From positions 1 through 10,863 of the forward strand of contig JACQNV010000047.1 in assembly GCA_016202865.1 (NCBI GenBank): a stretch of 10,863 bases of DNA, read 5' to 3'. Source of the DNA: Candidatus Aenigmatarchaeota archaeon (lineage in GTDB: Archaea; Aenigmatarchaeota; Aenigmatarchaeia; QMZP01; JACQNV01). Both the position numbers and the translations under genes were made by a program. Positions 7,796 through 10,863 of the stretch are shown here, piece by piece. The stretch's first letter is position 1, and every line of letters begins with the position of its first letter. The notes under the pieces are model-generated. The model was not told the origin of the DNA, ran no database searches, and worked only from the letters and a program-made list of their open reading frames with translations.

Positions 7796-8245
7796 CTACT
7801 TCTTGAATTTTATAGAGCTTATTGGTATCAGTTTTGGCGGGTTCATGTTTTCTATTGCTTCACATTTCAAGCGACCACTAGAACCAAAGGCTATTCTGCC
7901 CCCAAGATATTCTGCGAATGGCCATCTTCTACAGACATCAGGTCTAAACTTGTGTATTTTACAGAAGTACTTTTTCCTTCTTCTCTCTAGGAATATACAG
8001 GAACCATCTTTCATCCTTTTTAGCCTGTTTCCATTCATAAAATTAGATCTCTTGTAACCGTGTTTTTCTATTCTTTGTATGTCTTGTTCTTTCGGGATTA
8101 CAAAGAAAGTTTTGCAGCAGTCTCCACATTGCGTGCAGTCAAATTGGTCTTTTCTTTTGCCTACCCACATATCTCGGAAGAAAGAGAAACTGATGTAATA
8201 AATAAGGCAGAAGAAAAAAATTAGTGTGATAAATTCAGTTATCAT
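7796..8245 (-). CDS. Membrane-anchored YkgJ-type cysteine-cluster protein
   Basis: A 149-residue protein with an N-terminal hydrophobic anchor (residues 4-23) followed by a Zn/Fe-chelating cysteine-cluster domain of the YkgJ family. Visible ligand candidates are CTQCGDCC (Cys37, 40, 43, 44), Cys83, Cys95, Cys105 and Cys128, with the typical CIFLE and CKIHKFRPDVCRRWPF segments. Family members bind metal, perhaps iron-sulfur, but their function is not established. Its ATG overlaps the TGA of the upstream membrane protein gene by 4 nt (ATGA), so the two are probably translationally coupled. Its TAG stop is 1 nt from the stop of the convergent coiled-coil gene. Confidence 0.88.
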   Translation of the reverse strand: MITEFITLIFFFCLIYYISFSFFRDMWVGKRKDQFDCTQCGDCCKTFFVIPKEQDIQRIEKHGYKRSNFMNGNRLKRMKDGSCIFLERRRKKYFCKIHKFRPDVCRRWPFAEYLGGRIAFGSSGRLKCEAIENMNPPKLIPISSIKFKK

Positions 8246-8754
8246 TTACCCAATAGAGCCAGAACAGCTATTAGTATTACTATGAAGATCACGATTGTCC
8301 AGAAGTTGCTGTCCAAGTTAAGGCCTTGTAATCCTGGAATGCTTCCACTTGCACCGAAGAATATTGTAACACCAACCAAGACAATTATACCAAGCATCAA
8401 TCCTAGCCATTTTCCCTTTACTTGTTCATGCAATCTGAATCCTGTTAGACCGAATAGGACAATTATTATCAAAATTGCAGATGCTACTATCAAACCGCCA
8501 CCAAATAGTCCTGAGAAAAATGTAGATATTCCTGTACCAACTGTTCCTGTATAGTTCATTACAAAAAATGATGCCACAAGGGAAATCAAAGCAATTGCAG
8601 ATTTTGGAAGGATTTGTTTCTTGTCTGCTCCATGTGGACCCAAAGCGAACATTAAAACGCCGTAGAAAATGGCTAAGGCTAGCAAGAATGGGAACAGGAA
8701 GTCGAAAAACTTCAACTGTTGCATGTTACCAAGTAAAACATCTAATCCAGCCAT
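8242..8754 (-). CDS. 5-TM small membrane protein (paralog A)
   Basis: A 170-residue very hydrophobic protein with membrane segments at about 17-38, 51-68, 86-106, 116-134 and 151-168 and a basic loop (RLHEQVKGKW, 107-116). No known family is recognised. It resembles the 148-aa protein at 9908-10354: PFLLALAIFYGVL (22-34) against PFFFILAVVFGSL there, then a lysine-containing turn, a second hydrophobic helix ending in Asn, and a KG-containing loop before TM4. The ATG at 8754 is the first possible ATG in frame after an upstream stop. No SD precedes it; instead it follows a 9-bp hairpin and overlaps a small upstream ORF. It overlaps the YkgJ-type gene by 4 nt. Confidence 0.85.
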   Translation of the reverse strand: MAGLDVLLGNMQQLKFFDFLFPFLLALAIFYGVLMFALGPHGADKKQILPKSAIALISLVASFFVMNYTGTVGTGISTFFSGLFGGGLIVASAILIIIVLFGLTGFRLHEQVKGKWLGLMLGIIVLVGVTIFFGASGSIPGLQGLNLDSNFWTIVIFIVILIAVLALLGK

Positions 8755-8792
8755 AATACTAAATGGAACATGATCGCATCATGTTCAACCAT
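8742..8792 (-). CDS. Possible 16-aa leader peptide ORF, copy A
   Basis: ATG at 8792, preceded by AGGT with a 5-nt spacer, encodes MVEHDAIMFHL then VLWLD and stops at TAG. It overlaps the start of the membrane protein gene (8754) by 13 nt in another frame. The same arrangement recurs at 10726-10782 with peptide MDEHDAVMFPL. Third-base changes (GAT/GAC, GCG/GCA) and the conservative Ile/Val swap are what a translated peptide would show. The alternative is that the DNA or RNA hairpin inside it is what is conserved. Confidence 0.4.
   Translation of the reverse strand: MVEHDAIMFHLVLWLD
8766..8786 (-). promoter_or_regulatory. Leader hairpin, copy A
   Basis: The minus strand carries GAACATGAT and ATCATGTTC around a 3-nt GCG loop, a perfect 9-bp inverted repeat. 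It ends 11 nt before the membrane protein ATG at 8754, where a ribosome binding site would be expected. A near-identical element lies at 10756-10776. It may act as an RNA stem-loop controlling initiation or as a palindromic operator. Confidence 0.75.
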
Positions 8793-8825
8793 TAACTACC
8801 TTATATCAAATATTGGTCAGATACA

Positions 8826-8834
8826 CTTATAAAC
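8826..8834 (-). promoter_or_regulatory. TATA-like box upstream of leader copy A
   Basis: The minus strand reads GTTTATAAG, centred about 38 nt before the small-ORF ATG at 8792. A start site near 8803 would place the AGGT site (8798-8801) at the very 5' end of the transcript, followed by the small ORF and hairpin. Confidence 0.5.
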
Positions 8835-8853
8835 TTTGAATATCTTGAATTAT

Positions 8854-9252
8854 TTAGCTAGTTGATATAAATGCCTTAACATACCCCAAAAATCTTTCAG
8901 CGTTTGTTTTTGCCAAACTGGCTTCTTTTTGGCCAAGGTTTTTGTCACCATATTCAGCGTCTGTCTTTATCTGAATCACATCAAAAAGCCTTTGGTATGC
9001 CTTTTTGTGTTCGCTATTGACGATGATCCTTGCAAAAAACTCGGCAGCCTCCCGGTGATCAGTCCCCTTATACCGTTGGCTTTTAAGGTCTATACAAAAG
9101 GCGTCAGCGGCAGATATGATGCAATGTATTGCGTTTCCAACAGCTGCGTCCCAATCGTTGTTTTTAAATGAGTTTTCAGCGGCTCTTAAATACTGTTCTG
9201 CTCTCACAAGGTAAACGCCCTTCCCTTTCCATTTTTCAACAGACACTATCAT
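8854..9252 (-). CDS. HEPN-domain protein (toxin-like partner of MNT)
   Basis: A 132-residue helical protein with a HEPN-type pattern: YLVRAEQYLRAAE (14-26), then NDWDAAVGNAIHCIISAADAF (32-52), and a C-terminal helix (EASLAKTNAERFLGYVKAF). An R-x5-H motif, Arg60-YKGTD-His66, fits the Rx4-6H signature of HEPN ribonucleases. The HxY tyrosine of HepT-type toxins, which is AMPylated by their MNT partner, is absent (His66-Arg-Glu). Its ATG overlaps the nucleotidyltransferase gene by 4 nt (ATGA), the classic HEPN/MNT arrangement. RNase activity is inferred from family and not shown here. Confidence 0.85.
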   Translation of the reverse strand: MIVSVEKWKGKGVYLVRAEQYLRAAENSFKNNDWDAAVGNAIHCIISAADAFCIDLKSQRYKGTDHREAAEFFARIIVNSEHKKAYQRLFDVIQIKTDAEYGDKNLGQKEASLAKTNAERFLGYVKAFISTS

Positions 9253-9824
9253 ATAACTAACCCCCTTCTGATACTTTCCATTAGTTTGGGATTTTTTTCA
9301 GCTTCTTTTTCTGTCATAATAATTGGAGAAATTGGGTTTCCATACCTCTCTTTATAATAATCATTTTTTTCTAGAACTATTTTCAAAGCTGCCTTTTTGT
9401 GCTCTTCTTTATCAACTAAAATAAACAAGTCTATGTCAGACGAAGCTTTTTCTGTTCCTTCTGTAATGGAGCCGAAAAGGACAGTTTTTTTTATGTAGGC
9501 ATATGATTGGCCAAAATGTGCTTCTAGGTCACCTTTAAGATATGGAAGCGGTTGTGTTTTTGCAAGTTTTTGGAGATCTGTGGCAGAATAGGCGAAGCTT
9601 TTTTCATTTAAAGACCAGACATTCACATTGCCTATTTTTGTTTTCCTCAAAAAATTGACACTTTCCAAATCCCTCAGAACATTGCCTACTCCAACATGAG
9701 ATGTGTTTATTGCTCTTGACAGTTCTCTTTCTCCAACAGGGCCTGCGCCCGAAAGCATATAGAGCACTACCTTTAGTTTTATCTTTGAGCCTAGAAACTT
9801 GGTGTTGAAGTCCTTGAATATCAT
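9249..9824 (-). CDS. wHTH-fused minimal nucleotidyltransferase (MNT)
   Basis: A 191-residue protein in two parts. Residues about 14-72 form a winged helix-turn-helix (VLYMLSGAGPVGERELSRAI, then HVGVGNVLRDLESVNFLRK and a wing ending NVWSLN). A pol-beta-type nucleotidyltransferase core follows, with FGS (117-119) and the metal-binding DID (Asp130, Asp132). In the usual GSxARG motif the arginine position is Glu here (GSITEG). It overlaps the HEPN gene by 4 nt and is likely its antitoxin or modifying enzyme. The N-terminal wHTH suggests it also represses its own promoter. A TATA box about 26 nt upstream of the ATG at 9824 indicates a leaderless transcript. Confidence 0.9.
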   Translation of the reverse strand: MIFKDFNTKFLGSKIKLKVVLYMLSGAGPVGERELSRAINTSHVGVGNVLRDLESVNFLRKTKIGNVNVWSLNEKSFAYSATDLQKLAKTQPLPYLKGDLEAHFGQSYAYIKKTVLFGSITEGTEKASSDIDLFILVDKEEHKKAALKIVLEKNDYYKERYGNPISPIIMTEKEAEKNPKLMESIRRGLVI

Positions 9825-9840
9825 ATAAATTAATTACAAC

Positions 9841-9881
9841 TGGTAATATATAAAGTTTACATTTGGTAGTTTTTATTACCA
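9841..9881 (-). promoter_or_regulatory. Operator-like inverted repeat over the MNT/HEPN promoter
   Basis: TGGTAATA (9841-9848) and TATTACCA (9874-9881) form a perfect 8-bp inverted repeat with centres 33 bp apart, about three helical turns. The near half-site overlaps the TATA box, which reads ACTTTATATATTA on minus (9844-9856) and is centred about 26 nt from the ATG at 9824. Binding by the wHTH domain of the MNT protein would block TBP. That binder is inference. Confidence 0.6.
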
Positions 9882-9907
9882 TAGACCACAATAGAAGTAG
9901 AACTTAT

Positions 9908-10354
9908 TTAAGCTCTGCCATGTTTGTAAGCTGCGAAGAGCGCGACTATGAACAATATGATCGCCACTATTATTAGGAAGTTTTCATAGTTGATTGGTAG
10001 GTTTTTGAAATACTGCTCGAAATTGCCTTGCATGGACACCAATAAAATTAAGAGCAAGCCGACGACGATTATCATCAAAACCCAGTCTCTTTGCTGGCCC
10101 TTTTCTACTTTGAAAAATTTAGCCACATAACCGATGAAGAATAGGATTATGAAGAAGACAGCCGCATAAGGCATGTAAAGGTTGATGGTTTCAATAAAGG
10201 TTGCGTTGCTGACGCCAAAGAAAGCTATTGCAGCGGCGATTATGAATTTTACGCCCTTATTCTTAAAAACACCAGAAAATTCAAGAGATCCGAATACTAC
10301 TGCAAGTATGAAAAAGAACGGAATTCCGATTGTCATTAATTCTGTGGTTGGCAT
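9908..10354 (-). CDS. 5-TM small membrane protein (paralog B)
   Basis: A 148-residue hydrophobic protein with membrane segments at about 7-27, 34-50, 60-80, 90-107 and 124-142, and a basic loop KFFKVEKGQQRDW (79-91) between the third and fourth. No known family is recognised. Its topology and first-helix sequence (PFFFILAVVFGSL, 12-24) match the 170-aa protein at 8242-8754, suggesting an old duplication. Its ATG lies 1 nt after the stop of the TumE-like gene, with AGGT 8 nt upstream inside that gene, so it is co-transcribed and probably translationally coupled. It could be a subunit of the secretion machine encoded nearby, or a partner of the toxin-like protein. Neither is shown. Confidence 0.85.
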   Translation of the reverse strand: MPTTELMTIGIPFFFILAVVFGSLEFSGVFKNKGVKFIIAAAIAFFGVSNATFIETINLYMPYAAVFFIILFFIGYVAKFFKVEKGQQRDWVLMIIVVGLLLILLVSMQGNFEQYFKNLPINYENFLIIVAIILFIVALFAAYKHGRA

Positions 10355-10355
10355 A

Positions 10356-10748
10356 TTATCTTACCTTTGATTCTATTAGTTCTGAAACTTTTAATAGAAC
10401 ATAATTGAGATTTGGCCTTTTAGCTGGTTCTACTTTACTTTCTTCTCTATTATGAATATGATCTGGAAAGGTTTCAATTTCCGGGTGGTGTGGCGCGTTG
10501 TCCCATCTCATTATTAGTTTAGAATGATTGTTTTGCCAATGGTATCTGTATTTACTTACAATGGGTTTACTGTTTACGATCTCTACGTATTCAAAAAGGT
10601 ATAATTCTGATTGGTCTATGAGCTTTAGTTTTATCCTGAAATATCCCCTGTCTACATCTATTGCATCAAATATAGATTCAATGGAAACAATGTAAGGGAA
10701 CCCCGATAATAGCTTTTCTATTTGCTCAAAATATGAGTTTATCATCAT
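10356..10748 (-). CDS. TumE-family (DUF6516) toxin-like protein
   Basis: A 130-residue soluble protein matching the toxin-antitoxin TumE family (DUF6516). The signature is YRYHWQ (67-72) followed by RWDNAPHHPEIETFPDHIH (81-99), rich in conserved His/Asp/Trp, with a terminal helix (YVLLKVSELIESK). The family is annotated as the toxin of a pair with a small HTH antitoxin; its molecular target is not established to my knowledge. No HTH gene adjoins it here. The downstream neighbour, 1 nt away, encodes a 5-TM protein. The start at 10748 is fixed by a TAA codon immediately upstream in frame. It lacks an SD and instead follows the leader hairpin and overlaps a small ORF. Confidence 0.85.
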   Translation of the reverse strand: MMINSYFEQIEKLLSGFPYIVSIESIFDAIDVDRGYFRIKLKLIDQSELYLFEYVEIVNSKPIVSKYRYHWQNNHSKLIMRWDNAPHHPEIETFPDHIHNREESKVEPAKRPNLNYVLLKVSELIESKVR

Positions 10749-10782
10749 TTAGTGGGAACATGACTGCGTCATGTTCGTCCAT
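10726..10782 (-). CDS. Possible 18-aa leader peptide ORF, copy B
   Basis: ATG at 10782, again preceded by AGGT with a 5-nt spacer, encodes MDEHDAVMFPL then NDDKLIF and stops at TGA. It overlaps the TumE-like gene start (10748) by 23 nt in another frame. The core EHDA-I/V-MF-x-L is shared with the small ORF at 8742-8792, while the downstream residues differ. Confidence 0.4.
   Translation of the reverse strand: MDEHDAVMFPLNDDKLIF
10756..10776 (-). promoter_or_regulatory. Leader hairpin, copy B
   Basis: The minus strand carries GAACATGAC and GTCATGTTC around a 3-nt GCA loop, a perfect 9-bp inverted repeat ending 7 nt before the TumE-like ATG at 10748. Compared with copy A the loop-closing pair is C-G instead of T-A, so both sides changed together and pairing is kept. 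Confidence 0.75.
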
Positions 10783-10792
10783 TTATTACCTG

Positions 10793-10863
10793 TTAATTAG
10801 ATTGTGATTTTAGTTCTTTTATTTTACTTTGCCAGTGGCTCTGGGCTTGCGCTACAGCAAACC
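10793..10863 (-). CDS. Possible C-terminal end of an upstream gene (partial)
   Basis: On the minus strand a frame is open from the window edge to a TAA at 10793-10795 and encodes 22 residues ending SHWQSKIKELKSQSN, a charged amphipathic tail typical of a soluble protein's end. Its stop lies just ahead of the AGGT/small-ORF leader, which fits an operon on the same strand. The fragment is too short to identify. The opposite strand also has an open hydrophobic frame here (GTG at 10804), so the assignment is tentative. Confidence 0.35.
   Translation of the reverse strand, partial: FAVAQAQSHWQSKIKELKSQSN

Noticed and set aside
10831..10839. Palindrome GCCA-G-TGGC in a locally GC-richer edge segment, considered as part of an RNA gene such as a tRNA end.
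   Set aside because: No cloverleaf, T-loop consensus or known RNA fold can be built from the bases in view. A coding tail explains the composition equally well.
10804..10863. Plus-strand open frame from GTG encoding a signal-peptide-like start (VILVLLFYFASGSGLALQQT).
   Set aside because: It would need a GTG start with no well-placed TATA or SD. It lies opposite a minus-strand frame that fits the local gene direction, and it is cut by the window edge after 20 codons. It is possible but not supportable as a feature.

Overview
The window looks like archaeal chromosome, AT-rich and gene-dense, most likely from a small-genome (DPANN-type) lineage. This rests on an archaeal FlaI/TadA-type secretion ATPase, a matching TadC/FlaJ-type membrane protein with two T2SF domains, TATA boxes about 24-26 bases before several start codons (leaderless-type promoters), AGGT-type Shine-Dalgarno sites before other genes, a DUF4346 protein and HEPN/MNT genes. 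The lineage call is inference; no rRNA or other taxonomic marker is present.

Left part (1-6357). A DUF4346-like gene on + converges with the gene for the polytopic TadC/FlaJ-like platform protein (minus). Two unrelated-looking genes follow on minus, an alpha/beta hydrolase and a YhbP-like PPOX-fold protein. They sit between the platform gene and the 772-residue motor ATPase gene. The ATPase gene lies upstream, and its stop is only 3 nt from the PPOX start.

Middle (6358-7794). A 96-bp divergent promoter region separates the ATPase gene from two + strand genes for soluble coiled-coil proteins (131 and 300 aa). They are plausibly cytoplasmic scaffold or ring components of the same type IV pilus-like machine. 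No pilin or prepilin peptidase gene is visible here.

Right part (7796-10863), all minus strand. In transcription order: a possible gene tail at the window edge, a leader element, a TumE-family (DUF6516) toxin-like gene, a 5-TM membrane protein, a wHTH-nucleotidyltransferase (MNT) gene overlapping a HEPN gene by 4 nt, a second copy of the leader element, a second 5-TM membrane protein resembling the first, and a YkgJ-type cysteine-cluster protein overlapping it by 4 nt. Two toxin-antitoxin-like modules are therefore interleaved with a pair of related membrane proteins.

The most notable signal is the leader element. Two ~35-nt copies lie just before the membrane protein at 8754 and the TumE/membrane-protein pair at 10748. 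Each has AGGT, 5 nt, ATG, a 9-bp perfect inverted repeat with a 3-nt loop, and a small out-of-frame ORF with a conserved peptide core (EHDA[I/V]MF) that overlaps the main start. One stem position differs as a compensated pair (T-A versus C-G). A second notable signal is an 8-bp inverted repeat spanning the TATA box of the wHTH-MNT gene, which suggests autoregulation.
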